A DNA stretch of 63,602 bases from Rhizobiaceae bacterium (GTDB lineage: Bacteria; Pseudomonadota; Alphaproteobacteria; Rhizobiales; Rhizobiaceae). Of this stretch, positions 1-9,553 are shown piece after piece (position 1 is the stretch's first letter; each line of letters opens with the position of its first letter). A program made the translations under genes and the position numbers. The DNA lies in contig JAIXTO010000214.1 of assembly GCA_027483885.1 (NCBI GenBank), forward strand, positions 1 through 63,602, read 5' to 3'. Under the pieces are notes generated by a model, which saw nothing but the letters and a program-made list of their open reading frames with translations, searched no databases and was not told where the DNA came from.

Positions 1-1319
1 AAAGCGGGGTTCTTGTAGTTGAAGTAATAGGGATCACGCGCATAGATATCGATGTCCATGGGTTCGGCATGGGCAACGATGGTCATGTCGTAATTGGAGC
101 CCTTGAACACATCCGCCACCCATTTCGCAGGAAATTCGGTGGTTTCGATGTTGAGCGTCACGCCCACTTCGGCAAACATTGCCTGCAGCATCTGCGAGGA
201 ACGCTGCGCATAGGCCATCTGCGGTGCCTTGATGGTGAAGGTCAGCCCGTTGCCATAACCGGCTTCCGCGAGCAGCGCCTTTGCCTTTTCCGGATCGTAG
301 GGATGCGTGCCGGTCAGATCGACGTAGCCGCGGTCGTTCGGCGTATAATGGCTGCCGATGGGCGTGCCGAAGCCGGACCAGGCGCCTTCCACCAGCGTCT
401 TGCGATCCACCGCCATCATCAGCGCCTGGCGCACGCGCTTGTCGTCGAACGGCTTCTTGGCACTGTTCATGCCGGCGACGACCTTCAGTTCGGTATTGCC
501 GATGACGGTTGCAAGCTTGTCGTCGGCCTTCAGGTCTTCGATCAGTTCGGGGGCTGCAAATTCCGGGATGGCGTCGATATCGCCGGATTTAAGGGCCGCC
601 GCTTGGGCCTGGGCATCGGCGACAAAGCGGAAAACGACCTTTTCCAGATTCACCTTCACCGACTTATCCCAATAGTTCGGGTTGGCGGCAAGCTCCACAC
701 GGTCGCCCTTCGTCCAGCTGACGAATCTGAACGGGCCGGTGCCGATCGGGTTAGTCTTGGCGTCTGCGGCATTTTTCGGCGCCACCATGACGGAGGCCGG
801 CCAGCCGAGCCAGTAGAGAAGGCTGCTGTTGCGCGCCTTGAGCTTCAGGACCAGCGTTGTGGCATCCGGCGTCTCGATGGTGTCGATCGCCTGGAAGAAG
901 CGCTTCTGGCCGTTGGTGCTCTCGGGGCCGCGGGCGCGGTCGAGCGTGAATTTCGCGACGGAGGAATCGAAGGCTTCGCCATCGTGGAAGGTCACGCCTT
1001 GGCGCAGCTTGAACGTATAGGTGAGGCCATCCTCGGAAATCACCCAGCTCTCGGCCAACTGCGGCTTGATCTCGCCCTTTTCGTTGATGGTGACGAGGCC
1101 TTCGAAGACGTTCTGCCAGGTGACCTGACCGACGGCGACCGGGGCTGCAACCGTCGGATCAAGCCCCGGCGGCTCGACAGACATGCCAAGCGTCAGCGTG
1201 GTCTTGGTTGCTGCATCGGCCGTGCCATGCAGCCCTGCCCCGAGACCGGCCGCCAGTGCCAGCCCCAACACGGCGCGGCGCGAAAGCGCCGTCGATGCAC
1301 GAAGGAATGTGCTTCCCAT
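1..1319 (-). CDS. Peptide ABC transporter substrate-binding protein (family 5), truncated at window edge
   Basis: Reading the minus strand from the ATG at 1319 gives an open frame of 439 codons that runs off the left end of the window without a stop, so the C-terminus is missing (family members are about 510-540 residues). The first ~36 residues form a signal peptide; the SRRAVL motif before the hydrophobic stretch resembles a twin-arginine signal. The mature part carries SBP_bac_5 features such as the EPPGLDPT and SEDGLTYTFKLR segments. It should bind di- or oligopeptides in the periplasm for an ABC importer. It follows the LysR gene on the same strand after 137 bases and may be a second binding protein for the neighbouring permease or belong to a transporter beyond the window. 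Confidence 0.85.
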   Translation of the reverse strand, partial: MGSTFLRASTALSRRAVLGLALAAGLGAGLHGTADAATKTTLTLGMSVEPPGLDPTVAAPVAVGQVTWQNVFEGLVTINEKGEIKPQLAESWVISEDGLTYTFKLRQGVTFHDGEAFDSSVAKFTLDRARGPESTNGQKRFFQAIDTIETPDATTLVLKLKARNSSLLYWLGWPASVMVAPKNAADAKTNPIGTGPFRFVSWTKGDRVELAANPNYWDKSVKVNLEKVVFRFVADAQAQAAALKSGDIDAIPEFAAPELIEDLKADDKLATVIGNTELKVVAGMNSAKKPFDDKRVRQALMMAVDRKTLVEGAWSGFGTPIGSHYTPNDRGYVDLTGTHPYDPEKAKALLAEAGYGNGLTFTIKAPQMAYAQRSSQMLQAMFAEVGVTLNIETTEFPAKWVADVFKGSNYDMTIVAHAEPMDIDIYARDPYYFNYKNPA

Positions 1320-1327
1320 TCTCGAAC

Positions 1328-1377
1328 TTCCCCTTGTTCTCGCTCTGCCCTTTGCTTTGCGTAAAGCCGAAGGGGAA
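1328..1377. repeat. Inverted repeat ahead of the truncated binding-protein gene
   Basis: TTCCCCTT at 1328-1335 is matched by AAGGGGAA at 1370-1377, and the interior holds a perfect small hairpin, GCTTT-GCGT-AAAGC (1354-1367). It lies directly upstream of the substrate-binding gene starting at 1319 and downstream of the LysR gene. It could be a regulator site or an intercistronic hairpin; the sequence does not decide. Confidence 0.35.
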
Positions 1378-1456
1378 CGTGGTTATGCGAAGAGAGTGGC
1401 ACTTCGCAGGCGCACACACAATTAGCATTTTTGTGTGCCCTGTGTAGCGGAAATCG

Positions 1457-2392
1457 CTACACCGATTTCTTCGCCCGCGCCGATGGTTTCGGCCGGTCGG
1501 CGCCGCGCATGAAGGCTTCGATGAAATCGACGAGCTTGGAGGCCGCAAAGGACAATTGGCGATCCGGCGCCACACAGAGATCGATGGATGTGCGCACGCC
1601 CTTGCCGGCAGAAATGGGGATGGCGGCCAGCTGGCCGGAGCGCACTTCGCGGTGGACGGCAAGCGCTGGCAGCAGCGTCACCGCCGCCTCGCGCAGCACC
1701 AGTTCCTTCAGCATTTCAAGCGACCCGGTCACAAAAACCGGATCGAGGTCCACGCCAATCTTCAAGAACTGCTCCTCGAAAGCCTGTCGTGCGCCAAAGC
1801 TCTTGTCCGGCAGCGCCAACGGCAAGGCAGCGATATCCCGCAGCGAAATCTCCGGCTGCAGGGCCACCGGATGATTGGCGGAGGTGATGAGATCATAGGT
1901 GATTTCGGAGCGTAGCCTGACCTTCACGCCGGACAGTTTTGGCGCAAACAATGTCACCACAAGATCCGCTTCGGCAGAGGCCAGCGCATCGAGCGCCTGT
2001 CGTGCGCTGGTGATGGCCACCTCGAACCGTAGTTTTGGAAAGCGCAGGCTGAATTCCGCCAACACCGGCGCAATCAGATTGGCAACTGTGGCGCCATTGG
2101 CAAAGATGGTCACCTTGCCGCGTTGCAGGCCCTTCAGATCATCGATCAGCTGATGGACATGTTCCAGTTCCCGCAGCGTGCGCCCGGCGCGTGCCGCCAG
2201 AAGTTCGCCTGCTGCCGTCAGCTTGATGCCGCGATTGGACCGCTCCACAAGTGCTGTGCCGAAATAATACTCGAGGTTCTCGATCTGCCGGCTGACGGCG
2301 GTTGCCGCAACATTCAGGTTTTCGGCAGCCGCGCGCATCGAATTGGTGCGCACAAGCTCGTCGAAATACATGAGGGCCCGAAGCTGCATCAC
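1457..2392 (-). CDS. LysR-family transcriptional regulator
   Basis: 311 residues, the usual LTTR length. The N-terminal winged helix-turn-helix covers about residues 2-62 (SMRAAAENLNVAATAVSRQ is the recognition part) and is followed by a LysR substrate domain to about residue 290. The C-terminus ends in a basic tail. It begins 31 bases after the last gene of the peptide ABC operon, on the same strand, so it is probably transcribed with that operon and with the following binding-protein gene. The effector is unknown; the context suggests control of peptide or amino-acid uptake. Confidence 0.85.
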   Translation of the reverse strand: MMQLRALMYFDELVRTNSMRAAAENLNVAATAVSRQIENLEYYFGTALVERSNRGIKLTAAGELLAARAGRTLRELEHVHQLIDDLKGLQRGKVTIFANGATVANLIAPVLAEFSLRFPKLRFEVAITSARQALDALASAEADLVVTLFAPKLSGVKVRLRSEITYDLITSANHPVALQPEISLRDIAALPLALPDKSFGARQAFEEQFLKIGVDLDPVFVTGSLEMLKELVLREAAVTLLPALAVHREVRSGQLAAIPISAGKGVRTSIDLCVAPDRQLSFAASKLVDFIEAFMRGADRPKPSARAKKSV

Positions 2393-2423
2393 TTAATCCT
2401 GTGGCGCCATCGCCCAGCCGAGA

Positions 2424-3176
2424 TTAGTCCCGGCGAAACCCTTCGCTCGCCACCAGCAGCGCACGGGTATAATCCTCTGAAAATTCACGTTTTTCCAGCG
2501 CTTCGACCGACACGGTTTCCACCACCTCGCCCTTGCGCATCACCGTCAGGCGTTCGCACATGTGGCTGATGACGCCGAGATCGTGGCTGACCATGACGAA
2601 GGTGAGATCGCGATCTCTGCGTGCCTGTTCCAGCAGGTTGAGGATTTCCGCCTGGATAGAGGCATCGAGTGCAGACGTCGGCTCGTCAAGCAGCAGGATT
2701 TTCGGCTCCAGAATCAGCGCGCGGGCAATGGCGATGCGCTGGCGCTGTCCCCCGGACAACTGGTGCGAATAACGAAAGCGGAAACCGCTGCCGAGACCCA
2801 CTTCATCCAGCGCGCGGGCAATGCGGACATCGACATCCGTAAAGCCGTGGATGGCGAGCGGCTCCAGCAGCAGCCGGTCCACCGTCTGGCGCGGATGCAG
2901 CGAGCCGTAGGGGTCCTGAAACACCATCTGCACAGTGCGGTAAAATTCCTTCGACCGCTTCTGGCCCTTGTAGCTCTGGCCGGCCACCGTCAGGCTGCCG
3001 CTTTCAAAGCTGTTCAAACCGGCCACGGCGCGCAGGAGTGTCGATTTCCCCGACCCGGATTCGCCGACGATGCCGAAGGATTCCCCCTCGCGGACATCGA
3101 TGCTGACGCCATCGAGCGCCAGAAAATCGTCAAAGGCCACCACCATGTTACGGACGGAAAGGGCTGACGCGCTCAT
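2424..3176 (-). CDS. Peptide ABC transporter ATP-binding protein (DppF-like)
   Basis: 250 residues, second ATPase of the peptide importer. Walker A GESGSGKST lies near residues 38-46, the signature LSGGQRQR near 140, Walker B ILLLDEPTSALD near 165 and the H-loop VSHDLG near 198. The start chosen is the ATG at 3176, which overlaps the stop of the upstream ATPase gene in an ATGA; a further in-frame ATG at 3245 would create a long overlap and is unlikely. At 250 residues it is shorter than classical DppF/OppF (about 320), lacking most of the C-terminal oligopeptide-transporter extension. Works as a heterodimer with the protein encoded at 3173-4006. Confidence 0.9.
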   Translation of the reverse strand: MSASALSVRNMVVAFDDFLALDGVSIDVREGESFGIVGESGSGKSTLLRAVAGLNSFESGSLTVAGQSYKGQKRSKEFYRTVQMVFQDPYGSLHPRQTVDRLLLEPLAIHGFTDVDVRIARALDEVGLGSGFRFRYSHQLSGGQRQRIAIARALILEPKILLLDEPTSALDASIQAEILNLLEQARRDRDLTFVMVSHDLGVISHMCERLTVMRKGEVVETVSVEALEKREFSEDYTRALLVASEGFRRD

Positions 3177-4006
3177 ATGGCCCACTCCGGCTTGCGTTCC
3201 AGAACGGGAAGCGGGTGGCGATGCGTTCCAATCGTCGGCAGGCAATTCAACAGACCTTGCGTATAGGGGTGCTTTGCTTCCGCCAGATTGGCCGATGGCA
3301 GTTCCTCCACCACGCGGCCGGCATACATGACGATGACGCGGTCGCAGAAGGACGAGACCAGCCGCAGATCATGGCTGATGAAGATGAGGCCCATGCCGCG
3401 TTCGGAGACGAGCTTGTCGAGAATGGCGAGCACTTCCAGCTGCACCGTCACGTCGAGCGCAGACGTCGGTTCGTCGGCAATCAGAAGCTCGGGGCCGCAG
3501 ACGAGCATCATCGCGATCATCACCCGCTGGCCCATGCCGCCGGAGACTTCATGCGGATAAAGCTCGAAGACGCGTTCCGGATCGTTGATCTGCACCGCTT
3601 CCAGCATGGCAAGCGCGCGCGCCTTGCCCTCATTGAACGACACCCGCTCATGGGTGCGCAGGGTCTCGATGATCTGGCGACCGATGGTCATGACCGGGTT
3701 CAGCGAATATTTCGGGTCCTGCAGGATCATCGCAACCCGCTTGCCGCGCAGGCTGCGACGCTGCTTGGCGGACGCCGACAGAAGATCGATGCCGTCAAAG
3801 GACAGCGTCTTTGCGCTGATTTTTGCGTGGCCAGGCGTCAGCCCCATGATGGCGCGGCCGGTCTGCGACTTGCCGGAACCGGATTCGCCGACAATGCCAA
3901 GCCTTTCCTTGCCGAGCGTGAAGGAGACGCCGCGCACCGCATCCACTTGCCCCGTGCGGGTTGGGAAGGAGACGCGCAGATCGTCCACCGTCAGAAGCGG
4001 GTTCAT
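3173..4006 (-). CDS. Peptide ABC transporter ATP-binding protein (DppD-like)
   Basis: 277 residues. Walker A GESGSGKS is at about residues 40-47, the signature is VSGGMGQR near 156, Walker B LLIADEPTSALD near 178 and the switch histidine is in ISHDLRL. The SGGMGQR variant of the signature is typical of the DppD/OppD subfamily. The start ATG overlaps the stop of the permease gene by four bases (ATGA), and its own stop overlaps the next ATPase start in the same way, which argues for tight translational coupling in a dppBCDF-type operon. Confidence 0.92.
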   Translation of the reverse strand: MNPLLTVDDLRVSFPTRTGQVDAVRGVSFTLGKERLGIVGESGSGKSQTGRAIMGLTPGHAKISAKTLSFDGIDLLSASAKQRRSLRGKRVAMILQDPKYSLNPVMTIGRQIIETLRTHERVSFNEGKARALAMLEAVQINDPERVFELYPHEVSGGMGQRVMIAMMLVCGPELLIADEPTSALDVTVQLEVLAILDKLVSERGMGLIFISHDLRLVSSFCDRVIVMYAGRVVEELPSANLAEAKHPYTQGLLNCLPTIGTHRHPLPVLERKPEWAI

Positions 4007-4935
4007 TGGCCGGCCTCCTTCGGATCGAGCGCATCGCGCAGGCCATCACCCAGCAGATTGAAACCGAGGCTGACGATGAGGATGGCAAAGCCGGGCATGG
4101 CCGCCACCCACCATTGATCGAGAATGAAACGGCGGCCAGACGCAATCATCGCACCCCATTCGGGAAGCGGCGGCTGTGCGCCAAGGCCGAGAAACCCAAG
4201 ACCCGCCGCCGTCAGGATGATGCCGGCCATATCAAGCGTCACGCGCACGATGAGCGAGGACGTGCAGAGCGGAATGACGTGGCGCAGCACGATGCGAAAC
4301 GGCGAGGCGCCCATCAGCTGCACGGCGGCAATGAATTCGGAATTGCGGAAGGTCAGCGTTTCCGCCCGGGCGATGCGCGCATACGGCGGCCAGGAGGTGA
4401 CGGCAATCGCGAGGATGGCGTTTTCGATGCCGGGACCAAGGGCTGCCACAAGTGCCAACGCCAGCACGAGCTTCGGAAAGGCGAGAAAAATGTCGGTGAT
4501 GCGCATCAGCACCGCATCGATCCAGCCGCCAGCATAACCGGCAACGGTTCCAACGATAAGGCCGATGGGGGCAGCAATAATGGCGACCAGCACGACGACC
4601 AGCAGCGTGAGGCGCGAGCCGTGGATGAGGCGCGAGAGAATGTCACGCCCCTGATCATCGGTGCCGAGGATATAACCATCGGCGCCCGGCGGCAGAAGGC
4701 GGGCGTTGCGCAGATCACCGATGACAGGATTATACGGCGAGATGAGATCGGCCAGGCCGGCAATGACGATCAGCGCGAGGATGATCATCAGGCCGAGCAG
4801 TGCCAGCCGGTTTTCGGAAAACCGCCGCCAGATCACGTATGCACGGCCAAGTTTTGCCTGACGGCGCGAGGTGGGCCGGTCTGACAGCAGCCATTCGCGG
4901 CTATAGGGTTTCAAGGTGGTCTCCGGCATGCTCAT
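4003..4935 (-). CDS. Peptide ABC transporter permease (DppC-like)
   Basis: 310 residues with an N-terminal OppC-type extension, a first membrane helix at about residues 40-60 (LGLMIILALIVIAGLADL) and four to five more helices. The segment AAVQLMGASPFRIVLRHVIP is the EAA loop that contacts the ATPases. It overlaps the preceding permease gene by an ATGA (4932-4935) and the following ATPase gene by another. Forms the translocation channel with the DppB-like subunit. Confidence 0.92.
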   Translation of the reverse strand: MSMPETTLKPYSREWLLSDRPTSRRQAKLGRAYVIWRRFSENRLALLGLMIILALIVIAGLADLISPYNPVIGDLRNARLLPPGADGYILGTDDQGRDILSRLIHGSRLTLLVVVLVAIIAAPIGLIVGTVAGYAGGWIDAVLMRITDIFLAFPKLVLALALVAALGPGIENAILAIAVTSWPPYARIARAETLTFRNSEFIAAVQLMGASPFRIVLRHVIPLCTSSLIVRVTLDMAGIILTAAGLGFLGLGAQPPLPEWGAMIASGRRFILDQWWVAAMPGFAILIVSLGFNLLGDGLRDALDPKEAGQ

Positions 4936-5996
4936 CGTCTGCGCGTCCTCGGATCAAGCGTCCGGTAGAGAAGATCGGACAGAAGATTGATGGTGATGAA
5001 GACCGCACCGATGACGATGGTGCCGCCGAGCACGGCATTGATATCGGCGTTCTGCAGCGAATTGGTGATGTAAAGCCCGATGCCCGGCCAGGCAAAGATC
5101 GTCTCCGTCAGCACCGATCCCTCCAGCAGGCCGGCGTAGGACAGCGCGATGACGGTGAGCAGCGGCACGGCGGCATTGCGCAGCGCGTGGAACCAGATGA
5201 TGCGCGTTTCAGACAGACCCTTGGCGCGGGCGGCAACGATATATTCCTGCGCCAGTTCGTTCAGCATGAAGGAGCGCGTCATGCGGCTGATATAGGCAAG
5301 CGAGAAATAGCCGAGCAGCGAGGCTGGCAGGATGATGTGGCGGAAGAGATCCCACAGCACATCCCATTGCCGCTGAAGGATCGCATCCAGCAGGAAAAGG
5401 CCAGTAATCGGCGTGAATGTGTATTCGTAGACGACATCGATACGGCCGGGATAAGCGACCCAGTTGAGCTTGGCATAAAAGAACAGCAGCGCCAGCAGCG
5501 CCAGCCAGAAGACGGGTACGGAATAACCGATGAGGCCGATGACGCGCACCACCTGGTCCACCAGACTGCCCCGGCGCACGGCAGCCAGCACACCGAGCGG
5601 AATGCCGAAGACGGCCCCGATCAGCGTGCCGAGCGTCGCAAGCTCCAGCGTTGCCGGAAAGACCCGACGAATATCCTCCATCACCGGATTGGACGACAGC
5701 ACCGAGATACCGAAGTCCCCCGACAGAACCTGCTTAAGATACAGCAGAAACTGGTGCCAGAGTGGCAGATTAAGACCCAGCTGCTCGCGCACCCGCTCCA
5801 CCACATGTGCCGGCGCCCGATCGCCAACGATGGCAAGCGCCGGATCGATGGGGATCACCCGGCCGATGAAAAAGGTCACAGCGAGAAGCCCGAGGAATGT
5901 CGTCACGACAGTGACGGCAAAACGCAGCAGGCCCCAGGCTGGGCTTGCGGCGCGGCGACGTGGCCGCACCGCACCCGTTGTTTCAGGAAGCGTCAA
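4932..5996 (-). CDS. Peptide ABC transporter permease (DppB-like)
   Basis: 354 residues, BPD_transp_1 permease of the DppB/OppB type. An N-terminal helix (residues about 27-48) is followed by the periplasmic N-domain characteristic of OppB and five further helices; the EAA motif is around IVAARAKGLSETRIIWFHALRN. The only start giving the full first helix is a TTG at 5996, with AAGG about nine bases upstream; a GTG ten codons further in is an alternative. It follows the binding-protein gene after 21 bases and overlaps the DppC-like gene. Confidence 0.9.
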   Translation of the reverse strand: MTLPETTGAVRPRRRAASPAWGLLRFAVTVVTTFLGLLAVTFFIGRVIPIDPALAIVGDRAPAHVVERVREQLGLNLPLWHQFLLYLKQVLSGDFGISVLSSNPVMEDIRRVFPATLELATLGTLIGAVFGIPLGVLAAVRRGSLVDQVVRVIGLIGYSVPVFWLALLALLFFYAKLNWVAYPGRIDVVYEYTFTPITGLFLLDAILQRQWDVLWDLFRHIILPASLLGYFSLAYISRMTRSFMLNELAQEYIVAARAKGLSETRIIWFHALRNAAVPLLTVIALSYAGLLEGSVLTETIFAWPGIGLYITNSLQNADINAVLGGTIVIGAVFITINLLSDLLYRTLDPRTRRR

Positions 5997-6017
5997 GGGA
6001 TCAGACCTTTCCGCGGC

Positions 6018-7652
6018 TCACTTCGAGATCGTGTAGACGAAGTTGGTATCGAAGCTCGGACCCAGCTTGAAATCCTTCAGCTTGGCCGAATAACCGGCCA
6101 CTTCCACCTGCTGGAAGATGACGACGAAGGGGCTCGTTTCCAGAACTTCCTTCTGCAGATCCTGATAGATCGCCGCGCGCTTGGCGGAATCCTTTTCCAG
6201 AAGCGCCGACTGCGACTTCTTCGTCAGCTCCGGAACATCCCAGGCATTGCGCCAGGCCAGCGTCTTGGTCTTGCCCTGGTCGGAATTGTCATAGTTGCTG
6301 GTGAAGGTCTCGGCGTTCGAGTTCGGGTCGAAATAGTCCGAACCCCACTGGCCGATGTAGATATCATGCGTGCGGGCACGGTACTTCGTCAGCGTCTGCT
6401 TGCCATCGCCGGGGATGATTTCGAGCTTGATGCCGGCCTGCCCGAGCGTCTGCTGTACGGCTTCGGCAATGCCCGTCACCGGCTGCGTGTTGCGCACGTC
6501 CATGGTGACGGTGAAGCCGTCCTTCAGGCCGGCCTTGGCTAGCAGTTCCTTGGCCTTTGCCACATCCAGCTTGTAGGGGTTTTCGCTGGAGGCGCCGAGC
6601 TGGCCTTCCGGCAGGAAGGACTGATGGATCTTGCCGATGCCCTTGATCAGCGTTTCGCCGATGGCATCGTAATCGACCAGGTACTTGAAGGCTTCGCGCA
6701 CTTCCGGCTTGGCCAGATTGGCGTTCTTCTGGTTGAGGCTGAAATAATAGAGCGTGCCCTTCGGCGCAGAGATCGTGGCGAGATCCTTCTTGGCCGAGAT
6801 GGCGGCAAGGTCGTTCGGCTCGAGATTGCGGGCGATGTCGATATCACCATTTTCCAGCGCCAGACGCTGGCCCGAGCTTTCCTTCATGTGGCGATAAATG
6901 ACGCGCTTGATCTTGGCCTTTTCGCCGAAGAAGTTCGGATTGGCTTCCAGCACGACGGCTTCGTTGGCGCGCCAGGTGACGATCTTGTAGGCGCCGGAAC
7001 CGGCATAACCGGTCTTCAGGAATTCGTTGCCGAAATCATTGTCATATTTGTATTCGGCCGTCGGCGTCACCGGCTTTGCCTTGGAGACGACAAACTGCTT
7101 GTCAACGACGGAGGCGACCGTTGCGGTCAGCACGTTCAACACGAAGCTCGGTGCATAGGGCTTGTCGACGGTAAACGCGAATGTGAGGTCATCGACGGCC
7201 TTCGCCTTGTCGGTGATGTTGTCGCCGGTGAGACCGAACTGCGTCAGCAGGAAAGCCGGCGACTTGTCGAGCTTGACGGCGCGCTCGAAGGAATAGGCCA
7301 CATCGGCTGCGGTGATCGGGTTGCCGGAGGCAAACTTCAGGCCCGGCTTCATCTTGAACGTATAGGTCAGGCCATCATCGGAAATCGTCCAGCTGTCGGC
7401 GAGTTCGCCGATCACCTTGGACGTGTCCTTGGGATCGAGCATGACGAGCTTGCTGTAGGTGTTGGCAGTGACTTCGGCTGCCGAAAGCTCAAACGCCTCG
7501 CCGGGATCGAGCGTGATGATATCGTCGATGGCAAAGCCTTCGACCAGCGTATCGGCGGGTGTTGCGGCAAAGGCCTGCGGCGCCGACAGAACGGCAAGCG
7601 AAAGGAGCGCGCTGGTTGCCAGAAGGCGAAGGTTGCGGTGCATGACAGTCAT
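6018..7652 (-). CDS. Peptide ABC transporter substrate-binding protein (family 5)
   Basis: 544 residues, full family length. Residues 1-29 form a Sec signal peptide ending in APQAFA-A. The SBP_bac_5 core includes DPGEAFELSAAEV near the N-terminus and DDGLTYTFKMKPGLKFASGNP near residue 100. The start at 7652 has a GGGGA ribosome site six bases upstream; an internal ATG three codons later is possible. First gene of the transporter cassette after the dipeptidase, so the ligand is probably a di- or oligopeptide. Confidence 0.92.
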   Translation of the reverse strand: MTVMHRNLRLLATSALLSLAVLSAPQAFAATPADTLVEGFAIDDIITLDPGEAFELSAAEVTANTYSKLVMLDPKDTSKVIGELADSWTISDDGLTYTFKMKPGLKFASGNPITAADVAYSFERAVKLDKSPAFLLTQFGLTGDNITDKAKAVDDLTFAFTVDKPYAPSFVLNVLTATVASVVDKQFVVSKAKPVTPTAEYKYDNDFGNEFLKTGYAGSGAYKIVTWRANEAVVLEANPNFFGEKAKIKRVIYRHMKESSGQRLALENGDIDIARNLEPNDLAAISAKKDLATISAPKGTLYYFSLNQKNANLAKPEVREAFKYLVDYDAIGETLIKGIGKIHQSFLPEGQLGASSENPYKLDVAKAKELLAKAGLKDGFTVTMDVRNTQPVTGIAEAVQQTLGQAGIKLEIIPGDGKQTLTKYRARTHDIYIGQWGSDYFDPNSNAETFTSNYDNSDQGKTKTLAWRNAWDVPELTKKSQSALLEKDSAKRAAIYQDLQKEVLETSPFVVIFQQVEVAGYSAKLKDFKLGPSFDTNFVYTISK

Positions 7653-7697
7653 GATGGTCCCCTGTTTTTATAGGTTTTTAAACACGTCAGAAAGCGT

Positions 7698-8774
7698 TCA
7701 GTCGGCCTCGTGCCAGGCGGTTGCCAGAACCCGCAGCCAGTTTTCGCGGCACAACTTTTGAAGATCCTCGGAAGCGTAGCCCGCAGCTTTCAGGGCCGCA
7801 ACCAGTTTCTGGTTGCCGCTGGCGTCGCGGATATCGGCAGGAACTGTGGCACCATCGAAGTCGGAACCCAGCCCGACGCAATCGATGCCCATGCGCTCGA
7901 CCATATGGTCGATATGGCGCACCATCAGGTCGAGGCTGGTATTGGCGTCATCGCGCGCATCGGGCCGCAGCATGGTGACGGCATAGTTGAGGCCGACAAT
8001 GCCGTTGCGCTCGCGGATCGCATCCATCTGCCGGTCGGTGAGGTTGCGGGCCACCGCCGTCAGGGCGTGGACATTGGAATGGCTGGCCACAAGCGGCTGG
8101 GTGGATGTGTTGGCGACATCCCAGAAACCTTTTTCAGTGATGTGGGCAAGATCGATCAGGATGCCCAGACGGTCGCAGGCTTTCACCAGTTCAAACCCGA
8201 GGTCCGTCAGGCCGGGCCCTGTATCCGGCGACAGCGGATAAGCAAAGGGCACGCCGTGGCCAAAGGCATTGTGGCGGCTCCAGACAGGCCCGAGCGAACG
8301 CAGGCCTGCTACATGAAAGACCTCAAGCACAGACAGATCGTGATCGATCGCCTCGCAGCCTTCCATATGGATGACGGCGGCAAACTGCCCTTCGCCGATG
8401 GCCTCGCGGATCTCCGACACGGAGCGGCAGATCCGCCAGGCGCCCGCTTCGTGCAGCTTCAGCGCAATGGCAAATTTTTCGAGCGCAATATCCAAGGAAG
8501 CGGAGCGTTCCAGCGGGGCGGCCAGCGGCGTGTAATAGTGCCCGTTGACGTCGGGCTCCTTGAGGATGAGGTCGCCGGAGGGAATGTAGATGGCGCAAAG
8601 ACCGCCCACCAGACCGCCGGCGCGGGCGCGCGGCCCATCGATATGGCCCTCGCGTGTTCCCTTGACGAATTCCGCCACCGGATCGGCGCCATTGCGCTTG
8701 TTGCGCCACAGCCGCAGGAGAACATCATTGTGGCCGTCGAACACAGGTTCCATTACAGAATTCCGAATTGTCAT
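7698..8774 (-). CDS. Membrane dipeptidase (peptidase M19 family)
   Basis: 358 residues. The N-terminal FDGHNDVL segment provides the HxD zinc ligands of renal-dipeptidase-type metallopeptidases, HMEGCEAI supplies the bridging glutamate, and DLAHITEKG and SHSNVHAL supply the later metal histidines. It should hydrolyse dipeptides in the cytoplasm (no signal peptide). It lies 45 bases upstream of the peptide ABC transporter cassette on the same strand, so import and hydrolysis of peptides are probably co-expressed. A shorter start at 8753 (MEPVFDG) is equally plausible. Confidence 0.9.
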   Translation of the reverse strand: MTIRNSVMEPVFDGHNDVLLRLWRNKRNGADPVAEFVKGTREGHIDGPRARAGGLVGGLCAIYIPSGDLILKEPDVNGHYYTPLAAPLERSASLDIALEKFAIALKLHEAGAWRICRSVSEIREAIGEGQFAAVIHMEGCEAIDHDLSVLEVFHVAGLRSLGPVWSRHNAFGHGVPFAYPLSPDTGPGLTDLGFELVKACDRLGILIDLAHITEKGFWDVANTSTQPLVASHSNVHALTAVARNLTDRQMDAIRERNGIVGLNYAVTMLRPDARDDANTSLDLMVRHIDHMVERMGIDCVGLGSDFDGATVPADIRDASGNQKLVAALKAAGYASEDLQKLCRENWLRVLATAWHEAD

Positions 8775-8865
8775 ACAAAAGCACTCGATCAGATGTTGAT
8801 CCTAGGCCTATCTACAAACTGTCGGCAAGGAGGAAAGTGCCGCAACGCACAACTACTGCCGGCGA

Positions 8866-9540
8866 TTACTGCCAGCGCCCGTCCGCAAGTTTCGTCAGCA
8901 TCGGGGTTTTGAGCACACCCTGCACCAGCGGCCGCCACTCGGGCCCAGAGGCATCAAGCGTGGCATGCCACCGTTCCGACTGCAGCATGGCGGCGCCTAT
9001 GGCGACCGGTAAAACGCCAACCGCCTGCATGAGGCCAAGGCCCGCGACAATCGAACTGCCGCTCGAAATCACGTCATCGACCAGGACAACGCGCCTGCCT
9101 TCCATCAGCGGCAGCATGCGCGGGTCGACATAAAGGCGTTTCACTTGCTCGGGCGTGGTGATGGAAGAGAGCGGCACGGAAAGACCTTCCTCGTACCAGA
9201 ATTTTCGCGAGGTCCCGAGCGGTACATAACGTGTGTGGCCAAGATGGCGGGCAAGGGCTGCGGCAAGCGTCAGCCCCAGCGTCGGAAGCCCCACGACCAC
9301 ATCCGGCTTCAGCGGCGCGATGCGGTTTGCAAGATCTTCGGCCAAAGCCTCCACCACGGCAAAACTGGCCTGGTTGATGATGAGGGAGGCCAGCGCATGG
9401 CGACCATCCGGCAGCGGCCGGATCGGAAGGCGAAGCTGGCGGCCATCGGCAAAGCCTGCGGGATAGAAGCCGGAAAAAGGACCGTATTCGGGGAAACTTG
9501 CAGGCGGATGCACCTCCTGCCAGAACTCGTGGGGCTGCAT
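8866..9540 (-). CDS. Phosphoribosyltransferase-family protein
   Basis: 224 residues. The PRPP-binding loop is VVLVDDVISSGSS, in which the paired aspartates and SSGSS loop are the hallmark of type I phosphoribosyltransferases. The start at 9540 has a GGAG site seven bases upstream and lies 13 bases after the LysR stop; a start at 9561 would overlap that gene. It resembles the xanthine/adenine/orotate branch rather than any one named enzyme, so the base substrate cannot be given. Downstream of, and apparently cotranscribed with, the LysR regulator. Confidence 0.75.
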   Translation of the reverse strand: MQPHEFWQEVHPPASFPEYGPFSGFYPAGFADGRQLRLPIRPLPDGRHALASLIINQASFAVVEALAEDLANRIAPLKPDVVVGLPTLGLTLAAALARHLGHTRYVPLGTSRKFWYEEGLSVPLSSITTPEQVKRLYVDPRMLPLMEGRRVVLVDDVISSGSSIVAGLGLMQAVGVLPVAIGAAMLQSERWHATLDASGPEWRPLVQGVLKTPMLTKLADGRWQ

Positions 9541-9553
9541 CAAATACTCCGGC

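Noticed and set aside
4800..6542. 580-codon plus-strand frame
   Set aside because: Antisense to the peptide permease and binding-protein genes.
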